This document shows, one piece after another, positions 30,251 through 38,020 of a stretch of 64,000 nucleotides of DNA (positions within the stretch are counted from its first letter, which is position 1; the number at the start of each line of letters is the position of its first letter). The stretch covers positions 3,258,001-3,322,000 of the forward strand of contig NZ_AP025627.1 of the NCBI RefSeq assembly GCF_022846435.1. The letters run 5' to 3'. Origin of the DNA: Parageobacillus sp. KH3-4 (lineage in GTDB: Bacteria > Bacillota > Bacilli > Bacillales > Anoxybacillaceae). The notes under the pieces were generated by a model that saw only the letters and a list, made by a program, of their open reading frames with translations, did not search any database and had not been told where the DNA came from. The translations under genes were made by a program, and so were the position numbers.

Positions 30251-30525
30251 TAATGTTTTAAATAATCGTCTCGGTTTAACAAATGTTTGTATTTCGGATT
30301 TGTCGCTTGAAATTCATGCAACGTCGCTCCATATCGGTCTATCCATTGACGCACCACCCTTTCCGTCAGCTCTTTTCCCCTATACTCATGTCCGGCACGG
30401 GCGTATGTCGTTTCGAAATCTTCCCATAATAATTCGACCCACGTTCTCGCTTGAGCGTATGCAAGTGACGGATTTTTCTCGAGCAAATAGTTCGTCAGCC
30501 GTTCAAAATATTCGTTCATCGTCAT
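30250..30525 (-). CDS. yfhJ: WVELL domain protein YfhJ
   Basis: 91-residue cytoplasmic protein containing the eponymous WVELLWEDFETTYARAG motif of the YfhJ family; function unknown. Start chosen at the ATG six bases after AGAGGTG; a GTG three codons upstream overlaps that site. Convergent with yfhP and divergent from sspK, as in B. subtilis. Confidence 0.82.
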   Translation of the reverse strand: MTMNEYFERLTNYLLEKNPSLAYAQARTWVELLWEDFETTYARAGHEYRGKELTERVVRQWIDRYGATLHEFQATNPKYKHLLNRDDYLKH

Positions 30526-30556
30526 TTTTTTCACCTCTTATGCCAACAATTTGAAA

Positions 30557-30585
30557 TCATAAGATGGCAAAATATCCTCATAATA
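30557..30585 (+). promoter_or_regulatory. Possible sigma-G promoter of sspK
   Basis: TCATA and CATAATA are 17 bases apart, about 55 bases upstream of sspK. Fits the forespore pattern loosely. Confidence 0.35.
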
Positions 30586-30591
30586 AAAATA

Positions 30592-30610
30592 CGTGTTGGC
30601 CGCCAACACG
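30592..30610. repeat. Perfect 19-base palindrome in the sspK leader
   Basis: CGTGTTGGC and GCCAACACG flank one base. It begins just after the proposed promoter, so it could be an operator or a 5' stabilising hairpin. Confidence 0.6.
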
Positions 30611-30638
30611 AGTAACTGCAAAGGGGAGGAAATGCGCG

Positions 30639-30800
30639 ATGCGGAATAAAGAAAGCAACTTCCCAAACCAGAACAATAACAAATTCGAAGGCGAACCCCG
30701 CGCGAAAGCGGAATACGCTTCGAAACGGGCAAACGGCACGATTAACACCCATCCACAAGAACGCATGCACGCTTCCGGCAAACGCGATGACAACTTTTAA
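30639..30800 (+). CDS. sspK: Small acid-soluble spore protein K
   Basis: Minor forespore SASP, 53 residues ([11 protein letters not shown]...). The stretch [17 protein letters not shown] and the ending [12 protein letters not shown] match the SspK family closely. The ATG at 30639 is 8 bases after the GGGGAGGA site; an ATG at 30632 is closer but stops after five codons. It is followed 20 bases later by another tiny spore-type gene. Confidence 0.9.
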   Translation: MRNKESNFPNQNNNKFEGEPRAKAEYASKRANGTINTHPQERMHASGKRDDNF

Positions 30801-30820
30801 AAATAGAGAGGTGTTCTGCC

Positions 30821-30982
30821 ATGGGTCGCCATTCGCACAAAAAGTTTTATGATAACTTATACTCCAACCCTTTCCAGCAGCCATGGGCAAATCCCAAACA
30901 TGCCCACTCACAAGTGAACGGTGAAACCCAACAAACACTTGACTTAATTATCCTTGAGCGCCAAACTCGGAAACAATCATAG
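30821..30982 (+). CDS. YpzG-like small protein
   Basis: 53-residue protein with the segment KFYDNLYSNPFQQPWANPK and a following HAHSQVNGETQQT, which I recognise from the YpzG family of small Bacillaceae proteins of unknown role. ATG follows AGAGAGGTG. It is probably co-transcribed with sspK and so likely expressed in sporulation. A terminator follows at once. Confidence 0.7.
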   Translation: MGRHSHKKFYDNLYSNPFQQPWANPKHAHSQVNGETQQTLDLIILERQTRKQS

Positions 30983-30989
30983 CGTATCG

Positions 30990-31027
30990 AACCTAGAGAA
31001 TTCTTTTTCTTCTCTAGGTTCTCTTTG
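30990..31027. terminator. Terminator between YpzG-like gene and yfhH
   Basis: AACCTAGAGAA and TTCTCTAGGTT pair around nine bases, with a T-rich tail on the plus strand; it may serve both converging genes. Confidence 0.75.
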
Positions 31028-31363
31028 CTACAATTTCGGCTTCCGCAATAATGAAATCGGCAGCGCTTCTTCTTCCCCGTTCCCTTTTAGCCGGTATCCC
31101 CATGCAAATACCCCTTTCAAATAGCGCACTTTAAAATATTCCCCCGGATCTCCGTCGATCTCATATATTTCTCCCGGTGGGAAATCATTTGGATCAAGCA
31201 AATACGCTTTTGCCATCGCGATTTTTCTTTCATACACGGCGTATTCATTAACCATTCCCATCCGTTCCGCTTTGCGCGCTTTTTCCGTTAATGCCGCGAT
31301 TTCTTGATGCAATTCTTGCTCTGTCATTTCACTATAGCGCTTTTGTTCTCCTTGTGCTTTCAT
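31028..31363 (-). CDS. yfhH: YfhH family protein (DUF1811)
   Basis: 111-residue cytoplasmic protein of the YfhH family. The N-terminal half is helical (MTEQELHQEIAALTEKARKAE); the C-terminal half is a small beta domain (GEYFKVRYLKGVFAWGYR). Function unknown. Its ATG overlaps the recX stop as ATGA, so the two are translationally coupled. Confidence 0.85.
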   Translation of the reverse strand: MKAQGEQKRYSEMTEQELHQEIAALTEKARKAERMGMVNEYAVYERKIAMAKAYLLDPNDFPPGEIYEIDGDPGEYFKVRYLKGVFAWGYRLKGNGEEEALPISLLRKPKL

Positions 31364-32172
31364 CGTTGATCCTCCCTTAATTTTGCTAAAAATTGCTCGA
31401 TCATCTCCAGCGGGAAGCCTTTCCGGTATAATGCTTGTTTCATTTTTTGTTCATACATCGGGCCATCGTATTTTTCATAGCGGCGATGCGCTTTTCTCCC
31501 TTGATATTCCAAAGCTTCCCACTCCTGTTCCTCCTTTTCATCACATTCTGATGCCAGCACCTGATCGATAACTTCCTGTGGAAACCCTTTTCGATATAAA
31601 AGCTGTTCGATCTGATACTTCCATTGTCGCAAAGACTGCTTTGCCCGTTGTTTTTTTGCTTTTTCGCAAAGCGAGCGCGCCGTTTTCACTTGCTCGTCAA
31701 ATGAATACATCGCAAGGCTTTGCTCAATCCATTCCGTCGCAACTCCTAACTTTTCAAGTTCTTTTCGAATAACGTACGGACCTTTTACAGTCGTTTGTTT
31801 TTGCGTACGAACATAAGCAAACGCAAATTCGCGGTCATCGACATATTTATTCTCTCGCAGCTTATGTAGCACTTCTGCAATTACATCTTCGGGCGCACCT
31901 TTTTTTTTCAGGTGATGGATGACCTCGTGTTCAGACCGCATGCGGTGCGATAAAAAATGTAAAGCCTGATTATACGTCTTTTTGACTTGATCCGCATATA
32001 CTATTTCTTGTAAGAAATCCTCATCGATCTTCATTCCTTTTTTCAGGCGGAATTGAAGCAACACGTCTTGATCAACGGTGATTACATCTATTTCTCCATT
32101 TTCTTTTTGCATCGTGACACGAAAACGTTCGTGGCTGTTTGGCTGAACGGCTATATTCGTAACGATCCCCAT
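31360..32172 (-). CDS. recX: Recombination regulator RecX
   Basis: Inhibits or modulates RecA filaments. 270 residues from the ATG after GGAGGGAAAATCG; 16 further in-frame codons upstream have no start signal. The RecX three-helix repeats are visible (ALHFLSHRMRSEHEVIHHLKK..., YVDDREFAFAYVRTQ). Longer than proteobacterial RecX, normal for Bacillaceae. Coupled to yfhH and divergent from yfhF. Confidence 0.9.
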   Translation of the reverse strand: MGIVTNIAVQPNSHERFRVTMQKENGEIDVITVDQDVLLQFRLKKGMKIDEDFLQEIVYADQVKKTYNQALHFLSHRMRSEHEVIHHLKKKGAPEDVIAEVLHKLRENKYVDDREFAFAYVRTQKQTTVKGPYVIRKELEKLGVATEWIEQSLAMYSFDEQVKTARSLCEKAKKQRAKQSLRQWKYQIEQLLYRKGFPQEVIDQVLASECDEKEEQEWEALEYQGRKAHRRYEKYDGPMYEQKMKQALYRKGFPLEMIEQFLAKLREDQR

Positions 32173-32267
32173 CGATTTTCCCTCCGCTTTTATCGTATCA
32201 TAAGAAGGAATGTTGCACATAAAAAGAGAAATAAATAATATGACGTCAAAAATAGGGAGGGAAGCAG

Positions 32268-33170
32268 ATGCATATCGCTATTGCTGGCGGCACAGGTTTC
32301 ATTGGGCAAGCGCTCACCAATTACTTTGCGGCGCAAGGACACCGGATTTATATCTTAACCCGCCACCCTAGACCGTCTTCCTCTGCAACTATCCGCTATC
32401 TTGCATGGTCGTCTGGCACTCACCCCAATATGGATGTTCCTGCCTTTGATGTTGTCATTAATTTAGCCGGCGAGCCAATTAACCGCAAAAGATGGACAAA
32501 AGCACAGAAAGAGCGTATTGTCAATAGCCGTATATCAACCACAGCATCCACCCTCGAACTAATAAAGGCGCTGCCAATCCCTCCAAAAGTATTTATTAAC
32601 GCTAGTGCAATCGGGATTTATGGAACTTCTCTTACCGCTTCTTTTACCGAAGAAAGCCCTGCTGCCGGCAGCGATTTTCTCGCTCAAACAGCAATAAAGT
32701 GGGAACAAGCAGCAAAGCAGGCTGAAACGCTCGGCGTTCGCACCATAATGGCGCGATTTGGCGTCGTTCTTGGCAAAAACGGCGGCGCACTTCCAAAAAT
32801 GGTTCTTCCTTATCGCTTTTACATCGGTGGCCCCATCGGCACAGGACAGCAATGGCTTTCTTGGATCCACATTGACGATGTTGTTCGCGCCATCGCCTAT
32901 ACGATCGATCATGAGCAACTCGCTGGACCGATCAATATTACCGCTCCATCTCCAGTCCGTATGGAACAGTTTGGGGAAACGGTAGCACGCATGCTTCGCC
33001 GCCCTCATTGGCTTCGTGTGCCGAACATGATGTTGCGTGCCCTCCTTGGTGAAATGAGCATTCTTATAACCGAAGGACAGCAAGTCATTCCGAAAAAGCT
33101 GATGGAAGCTGGGTTTATCTTTTCCTTCCCCACGTTGGAAAAAAGTTTAGCCGATTTATTAGCGACGTAA
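32268..33170 (+). CDS. yfhF: TIGR01777 family NAD(P)-binding epimerase YfhF
   Basis: Sugar-epimerase-like protein of 300 residues. N-terminal IAGGTGFIG is the cofactor motif, followed by the SDR elements [18 protein letters not shown] and WSWIHIDD-like [10 protein letters not shown]. The family resembles cell-division inhibitor SulA in old annotations, which is misleading; the substrate is unknown. ATG after GGGAGGGAAGCAG. Synteny with recX matches B. subtilis. Confidence 0.88.
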   Translation: MHIAIAGGTGFIGQALTNYFAAQGHRIYILTRHPRPSSSATIRYLAWSSGTHPNMDVPAFDVVINLAGEPINRKRWTKAQKERIVNSRISTTASTLELIKALPIPPKVFINASAIGIYGTSLTASFTEESPAAGSDFLAQTAIKWEQAAKQAETLGVRTIMARFGVVLGKNGGALPKMVLPYRFYIGGPIGTGQQWLSWIHIDDVVRAIAYTIDHEQLAGPINITAPSPVRMEQFGETVARMLRRPHWLRVPNMMLRALLGEMSILITEGQQVIPKKLMEAGFIFSFPTLEKSLADLLAT

Positions 33171-33239
33171 CCATTTCGTTGTTAAAAAATCGATAAAAAA
33201 ATTTAACAAAAAACCTATTTCTTTTTTCTTGATCATCGT

Positions 33240-33447
33240 GTATGATGGTAAAGACTTAAATCGACGCATTGCCCACAATCAGATACCGGACGAAATAAAG
33301 GGAAGGCAAATGGTGCGCCACCAGCGGATCCCGCTGGTTCTAGTGGGTTCGATTCCCACCCCGAAATTTTTTGATGAATATATATTAAAAAATTTCGAGG
33401 GTGGTTTCGCCCACAAGTAAACTGCCCTCGAATAAGGAGGGAAAAGT
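33240..33447 (+). promoter_or_regulatory. tRNA-like, switchable leader of the acetyltransferase gene
   Basis: Bases 33296-33366 have tRNA spacing: D arm GGC-AAATGGTGC-GCC, one base, anticodon arm CCAGC-GGATCCC-GCTGG, five-base variable loop, T arm GTGGG-TTCGATT-CCCAC, and 3' strand CCCGAAA. The acceptor stem is poor and U33 is missing, so it is not an ordinary tRNA. The 3' strand also pairs downstream (CGAAATTTTTT with AAAAAATTTCG, 33362-33397). Next, TCGAGGG (33395-33401) can pair CCCTCGA (33424-33430), but that CCCTC can also pair the GAGGG of the ribosome binding site. This suggests a translational switch. Confidence 0.5.
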
Positions 33448-33999
33448 ATGCTAAAAAAACGGGAGCTGCAAGATTGTCATGCGCTTTACGAGCTGATGGT
33501 GCACCCGGACGTCTTCCCTTTCGTGCGCCAAAAAGCGAGCTCGTATGAAGAATTTTTATTTATGACAAAACAAGTCATCGAAGCGGAAGAACGCGGTGAA
33601 CTTATTTCCCGCACCATTCTAGACGAATGGGGCAATCCAATTGGCACGATTAGCCTATTTGATATACAAGATAACGCCGGATTTTTAGGCACATGGCTAG
33701 GAAAGCCGTATCACGGGCAAGGGTACAACCGCCGTGCGAAAGAAGCATTTTTTCATGAATTATTTTACGAGCTTTCCATTGAAACGGTATTTATGCGCAT
33801 TCGCAAAATAAACACCCGCTCCATTAAAGCGGCAGAAAAATTGCCGTATGTCACGCCAGCAAACGAGACAAGAAAAGGCTTGCTCGAACAAATTGGAGCG
33901 GACGTATACAATTTATACGAAATTACAAAAGATAATTATACGCTATATACGCTTCGCCATCCTTCTTCCATCGATGAAGAACAGCGCAAAGAAGCGTAA
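33448..33999 (+). CDS. GNAT acetyltransferase, RimJ/RimL type
   Basis: 183-residue acetyltransferase. The acetyl-CoA loop is seen around GTWLGKPYHGQGYNRRAKEA and the C-terminal half contains RIRKINTRSIKAAEKL, typical of RimJ-like enzymes acting on protein or small-molecule amines. Target unknown. ATG follows AAGGAGGGAAAAGT; the leader upstream can apparently mask or free this site. A strong terminator follows, so it is a single-gene unit. Confidence 0.82.
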   Translation: MLKKRELQDCHALYELMVHPDVFPFVRQKASSYEEFLFMTKQVIEAEERGELISRTILDEWGNPIGTISLFDIQDNAGFLGTWLGKPYHGQGYNRRAKEAFFHELFYELSIETVFMRIRKINTRSIKAAEKLPYVTPANETRKGLLEQIGADVYNLYEITKDNYTLYTLRHPSSIDEEQRKEA

Positions 34000-34028
34000 A
34001 CGGGCTGTTTTTTGAACAGCCCGTTTTT
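34000..34028 (+). terminator. Terminator of the acetyltransferase gene
   Basis: CGGGCTGTT and AACAGCCCG around TTTTG, then TTTTTAT. Confidence 0.93.
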
Positions 34029-34102
34029 ATATTTTGCATGCATAAAATAAACAAACGGCGGAAAAACTAAAAATAAATAAAATTTAAGTGAGGGGTAGCT
34101 TA

Positions 34103-34231
34103 ATGTCGGAAAAACGAAAACGCGAAAAAACGAAAAGCACGTTAACGAGCGCGCAGGAAGTTACGTATTCCCGCGACTTTAAATTGGCCGACCAAGCAGG
34201 CGGCTACACAGCGAAAAAAGCAAAGCATTAG
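34103..34231 (+). CDS. yfhE: YfhE family small protein
   Basis: 42-residue, very basic protein. The segments STLTSAQEVTYSRDF and KLADQAGGYTAK match the YfhE family of short Bacillaceae proteins expressed around sporulation. ATG is preceded by GAGGGG. Function unknown. Located with yfhD and yfhF as in B. subtilis. Confidence 0.75.
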   Translation: MSEKRKREKTKSTLTSAQEVTYSRDFKLADQAGGYTAKKAKH

Positions 34232-34310
34232 AAAACATTGTTATTTATACTTTTTCGCGCAAAAGCCATCCTACATAATGAAAATATTATCGCTTAGGAG
34301 GAATGGATGG

Positions 34311-34499
34311 ATGGGGCGATCTCGCGGACAAAAAACGCGCGATAAAAACAAAGCTACTTTACCGCAAGTTCCGAAACAGCTGAAATCCGACAGATTAGAT
34401 GCCGAATATTCCAGCGAATTTGCAGATCGCGCACAATTAGAAGAAATGGCACGCGCGCAGGCAGCCGGCATTCATCAAAGCAAGGCGCGCAAAAAATAA
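34311..34499 (+). CDS. yfhD: YfhD family small protein
   Basis: 62-residue basic protein (MGRSRGQKTRDKNKATLPQV...), with the conserved AEYSSEFADRAQLEE stretch of YfhD. The ATG nine bases after AGGAGG is used; the frame extends 11 codons further up without a site. Function unknown; spore-associated family. Terminator follows. Confidence 0.8.
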   Translation: MGRSRGQKTRDKNKATLPQVPKQLKSDRLDAEYSSEFADRAQLEEMARAQAAGIHQSKARKK

Positions 34500-34500
34500 C

Positions 34501-34538
34501 GCCTAAAGGCAGTTTTTTACGCTGCTTTTAGGCTTTTT
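34501..34538. terminator. Bidirectional terminator between yfhD and the GT8 gene
   Basis: GCCTAAAGGCAG and CTGCTTTTAGGC pair; TTTTTC follows on the plus strand and AAAAAA-type tracts serve the minus strand. It overlaps the GT8 stop codon. Confidence 0.85.
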
Positions 34539-35355
34539 CTTCTTCCAATTCTAGAATGTCGCTATACTGCTTATAAAACAATCCGAGCTCCCCTTTATAA
34601 TTTTCTTTCCACGGTTTATCTTTCCCGCAGTAATGAATAAACACCGTATTTTCCCGAATCCATCGTAAATCGTGCTTTGGATTCGGGAACAACTGAATCA
34701 TGTCGTAATAACGCGCATCGTAATTATAACGATAACAGTCAACCGGCTTAATTTTGTCCCAATATAAACCATTTAACACATCTTGGTCCGGAAGCACCAG
34801 CTTAAACCGATTCTCACGAATAAACTGATAAATATCTTCCAAGCGGACTTCTTTTCTCATTAACGGCAAGTTCATCAACATGACGCCAGTATTAAAATAT
34901 CCCTTCGCATTTGGGGTCTTCAGCCTCAGTTTGTTAAATAAATTCGCTACTTTCGTAGAATGGGTATGCTCGGCGGCGATAAACATATTCCCTTCAAAAT
35001 CCATATCATATAAATCGTCGATCGGATTAATCGCGACAATGTCTGGATCAAGATATAAAACGCGGTCCAGCTCCTGCGGCAAAAACTGATGTGCGGCAAG
35101 ACGATAATACATTTCCGAAGTATAATGACGAAATACAGGAGCATCGGCAAACAATTGCGGATCGACATAAATCGGAACAAGCTGATGCCCTTGTTGCTCT
35201 ACAAAATACTGCAAAGACTCTATTTCCATTTCCGGAATACGCGAATATAACAGATAAAAAGAAAAGGATTTTGTATTATTGCGAAATAGCGAATTCATTA
35301 ATACCTTTAACGGTGGAATGTAATTCGAATCTAATGTCACAAGAATATGAAACAT
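34528..35355 (-). CDS. Glycosyltransferase family 8 protein
   Basis: Retaining glycosyltransferase of the GT8 fold, 275 residues. Features: ILVTLDSNYIPPLKVLMNSL at the start, the metal-binding D-x-D in LYLDPDIVAINPIDD near residue 100, the substrate-loop FNTGVMLMNL and a C-terminal FIHYCGKDKPW. GT8 bacterial enzymes transfer glucose or galactose to lipopolysaccharide, teichoic acid or glycan acceptors; acceptor here unknown. ATG seven bases after AAGGAAGTG; a TTG two codons earlier is possible. Confidence 0.88.
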   Translation of the reverse strand: MFHILVTLDSNYIPPLKVLMNSLFRNNTKSFSFYLLYSRIPEMEIESLQYFVEQQGHQLVPIYVDPQLFADAPVFRHYTSEMYYRLAAHQFLPQELDRVLYLDPDIVAINPIDDLYDMDFEGNMFIAAEHTHSTKVANLFNKLRLKTPNAKGYFNTGVMLMNLPLMRKEVRLEDIYQFIRENRFKLVLPDQDVLNGLYWDKIKPVDCYRYNYDARYYDMIQLFPNPKHDLRWIRENTVFIHYCGKDKPWKENYKGELGLFYKQYSDILELEEEKA

Positions 35356-35723
35356 AAACAATCACTTCCTTGCCTTATCGTTATTGTAAAAACATCTCAT
35401 TCCCCTTACATTATATAAATCATCGTGTTTCCAACATATAATTAATAATAAAATAGGAAAGCGACTTTTTCTATAACATTAGATGGAATCGCTTTGCTCC
35501 ATCGATCGTTTCGTCCCCCTCAGCGCGGAAACGGCAGCTCCATAGTCCGCACGCACGCTTCCTGCAATCCGCACAGATATACTTTCCGTATTTCTCCTAC
35601 AACCATTTATTTCTATTCGCTGTTACTCATGCTTTCTATGCTATAATTTATGAAAAAAAGAAGGGCACACGCACTGCTTCCGCAGCAAGCGTACATTACC
35701 TAAACACGATTGGGGGAAAAACA
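35356..35723. other. Intergenic region upstream of pbpC
   Basis: About 370 bases without a credible gene. It contains divergent promoters, including a TATAAT at 35641 with CTGTTA 16 bases upstream for the penicillin-binding protein gene. I see no repeat, RNA gene or strong hairpin here. Confidence 0.5.
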
Positions 35724-37739
35724 ATGATCAAAAAAGGAATGATGCTATTTTGCATCATAATGTTCAGTTCCATTTTGTTATCTGCCTGCAGGGAAAATCC
35801 TTCCCCGTACGATGCATTGCGCAAATATACAAAATTATGGACAAACCAACAATTTGCCGACATGTATGCAATGCTATCTAAACAAGCGAAACAAAACATC
35901 TCAAAAGAAGATTTCGTCAACCGCTACAAAAAAATTTATCAAGATATCGAAGTAACGAATTTATCAGTAAAACCATTGCCAGCAGAAGAAAAAGATAGCG
36001 GCAAAGACGAAATAAAGCTTCCTTTTTCCGTAAAAATGGATACGATCGCCGGCCCGATCCAGTTTAAACATGAAGCATTGCTTGTGAAAGAAAAGGTACA
36101 GGGCGGGGAACAATGGCATGTGCAATGGGATACGACCTACATTTTCCCGCAATTGCAAAAAAACGATAAAGTCCGCATTTCCCTTATCTCTGGAAAACGC
36201 GGCGAAATATACGACCGCAACGGGCTGCCGCTCGCGATGAACGGAACCGCCTACGAAATCGGCATCATTCCTGGACAAATGAAAGAAAACGAAGAAACGA
36301 TCAAAAAAGAACTTTCCGAATTGCTTCATATACCTGTTGAATCCATTGACGAAAAGCTAAAAGCAAACTGGGTTCAGCCAGACTACTTTGTTCCAATTAA
36401 AAAGGTGGCGAAATCAGAAACAACTCTCTTAGAAAAAGCGCGGAAAATTCAAGCTGTCGCGGTGAAAGAAGTGCTGGAAAGAGAATATCCATTCGCCGAA
36501 GCATCCGCCCACCTTATCGGGTATATTGGAACCATCACTGCAGAAGAATTAAAAACGTTGAAAAACAAAGGATATTCCTCATCTGATCGAATCGGAAAAC
36601 GCGGACTGGAGGAATGGTGGGAAGAGCGTCTAAGAGGAAAAGACGGAGCAAAAATTTATATTGAAAAAAGCAACGGTTCCACCTTTACGATCGCAGAAGC
36701 GAAAGCACAAGACGGAGAAACGATTACATTGACCCTTGACGCGAAACTGCAAAAAAACATTTATGAACAAATGAAAGGAAGAGCGGGAACCGCCGTCGCC
36801 ATTCACCCGCTAACAGGCGAAATTCTCGCATTAGTCAGCTCCCCTTCGTTTAACCCGAATCAATTTGTGCTGGGAATTTCTTCAGAGCAATATAAGAAAC
36901 TAGAAAACGATCCGGCAAAACCATTAATTAACCGCTTTGCCGCCACATACGCGCCTGGCTCGGCCATTAAACCGGTGATCGGCGCAATCGGCCTTGAAAA
37001 AGGCGCCATTACTCCTGAACAAACGAAAACAATTATCGGGAAAAAATGGCAGCCGAAAGACGGATCATGGGGAAATTACTTTGTAACGAGGGTAAGCGAC
37101 CGCTTGCAAAACGTCAACCTACAAAACGCGCTCATTTATTCCGATAATATTTATTTTGCGATGGTCGGCACTGACCTCGGTCCAGATAAACTGAAAGAAG
37201 GGCTTCGTTCGTTTGGATTTGCAGAAAATTTGCCATTTCCATATCCGATCCAAAAATCGCAAATATCGAATAACGGAAACTTAAAAACAGGACCGCAGCT
37301 TGCCGATACATCTTACGGGCAAGGGCAAATGCAGATGAGCATTTTACATCTCGCCACTGCATACACGCCGTTTCTCAACAATGGTGATTTACTGCAGCCA
37401 ATTTTAGAAAAAAGCCAACAAAAAACGGTTTGGAAACAACAAATCATTTCAGCAAAAACGGCGAACATCATCGCAGAAGGGCTCAAGCAAGTAGTCGCCA
37501 ATCCAAACGGCACAGCGCATAGCGCCTACATGAAAGACGTCCCGTTGGCAGGAAAAACAGGGACTGCCGAATTAAAAGAAAACCAAGGAGAAAAAGGAAA
37601 AGAAAACGGCTTGTTTGTCGCCTATAATACAAACAATCCCGATCTGCTCATCGCCATGTTAATCGAAGATGTACAACACGACCATGGGAGCAAATATGTC
37701 GTCAACATCGTTAAAAATATTTTCCAAACAGTAAAATAA
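35724..37739 (+). CDS. pbpC: Penicillin-binding transpeptidase with MecA-type N-terminal domain
   Basis: Class B PBP that crosslinks peptidoglycan on the outer membrane face. 671 residues, like B. subtilis PbpC (PBP3). A signal sequence with lipobox LLSAC (C22) indicates a lipoprotein anchor, followed by the NTF2-like MecA_N domain (about 27-145), PBP dimerisation domain and transpeptidase. Active-site motifs are S413-A-I-K, SDN at 473 and KTGT at 611. PbpC-type proteins have low beta-lactam affinity in some species. Own promoter; ribosome binding site GGGGG. Confidence 0.92.
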   Translation: MIKKGMMLFCIIMFSSILLSACRENPSPYDALRKYTKLWTNQQFADMYAMLSKQAKQNISKEDFVNRYKKIYQDIEVTNLSVKPLPAEEKDSGKDEIKLPFSVKMDTIAGPIQFKHEALLVKEKVQGGEQWHVQWDTTYIFPQLQKNDKVRISLISGKRGEIYDRNGLPLAMNGTAYEIGIIPGQMKENEETIKKELSELLHIPVESIDEKLKANWVQPDYFVPIKKVAKSETTLLEKARKIQAVAVKEVLEREYPFAEASAHLIGYIGTITAEELKTLKNKGYSSSDRIGKRGLEEWWEERLRGKDGAKIYIEKSNGSTFTIAEAKAQDGETITLTLDAKLQKNIYEQMKGRAGTAVAIHPLTGEILALVSSPSFNPNQFVLGISSEQYKKLENDPAKPLINRFAATYAPGSAIKPVIGAIGLEKGAITPEQTKTIIGKKWQPKDGSWGNYFVTRVSDRLQNVNLQNALIYSDNIYFAMVGTDLGPDKLKEGLRSFGFAENLPFPYPIQKSQISNNGNLKTGPQLADTSYGQGQMQMSILHLATAYTPFLNNGDLLQPILEKSQQKTVWKQQIISAKTANIIAEGLKQVVANPNGTAHSAYMKDVPLAGKTGTAELKENQGEKGKENGLFVAYNTNNPDLLIAMLIEDVQHDHGSKYVVNIVKNIFQTVK

Positions 37740-37811
37740 CAAAAATAATTTTTGTAATTTTAAATTATAAAACTATTTACAATTATTAATCGATTTTTTT
37801 ATAATAAATGT

Positions 37812-37994
37812 AACAGCCGTCTCCCGTCGGCTTCGCGGCTGACGCCAGCGGACGGTATTACGTGATGATATGAAGTGACAATTTTATACGGATAAAGAAC
37901 TGTATCGATCTGATCAGCATTTCTTTGCCGAAATGCTCCCTCAGGTCGTAAAAGCCGGTTCCTTTCTTCGTTAAGAAAAGGAGCCGGCTTTTTT
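37812..37994 (+). promoter_or_regulatory. Structured leader and terminator before the CoA-transferase operon
   Basis: A GC-rich stretch at 37815-37855 is followed by a long hairpin 37906-37948 (CGATCTGA...TCAGGTCG outside, CAGCATTTC/GAAATGCT inside) and by a strong terminator 37952-37994 (AAGCCGGTTCCTTT with AAAGGAGCCGGCTT, then TTTTTT). The terminator ends 27 bases before the next start codon. It may end pbpC transcripts, or attenuate the downstream operon. Confidence 0.5.
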
Positions 37995-38020
37995 CATTCG
38001 CTCGTATAGGAGGTGAACGA

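Noticed and set aside
33296-33366. Ordinary tRNA gene
   Set aside because: Arms and spacing fit, but U33 is missing from the anticodon loop and the acceptor stem is mispaired, so it would not work as a normal tRNA.
33390-33420. T-box antiterminator (AGGGTGG motif)
   Set aside because: GAGGGTGGTTTCGCCCAC resembles a T-box only in part; there is no specifier loop arrangement or terminator, and the gene is not amino-acid related.
36960-36971. Loss of the PBP active-site motif (SAIK in place of STFK)
   Set aside because: SAIK still fits the SxxK pattern, and SDN and KTGT are intact, so the enzyme is expected to be active.
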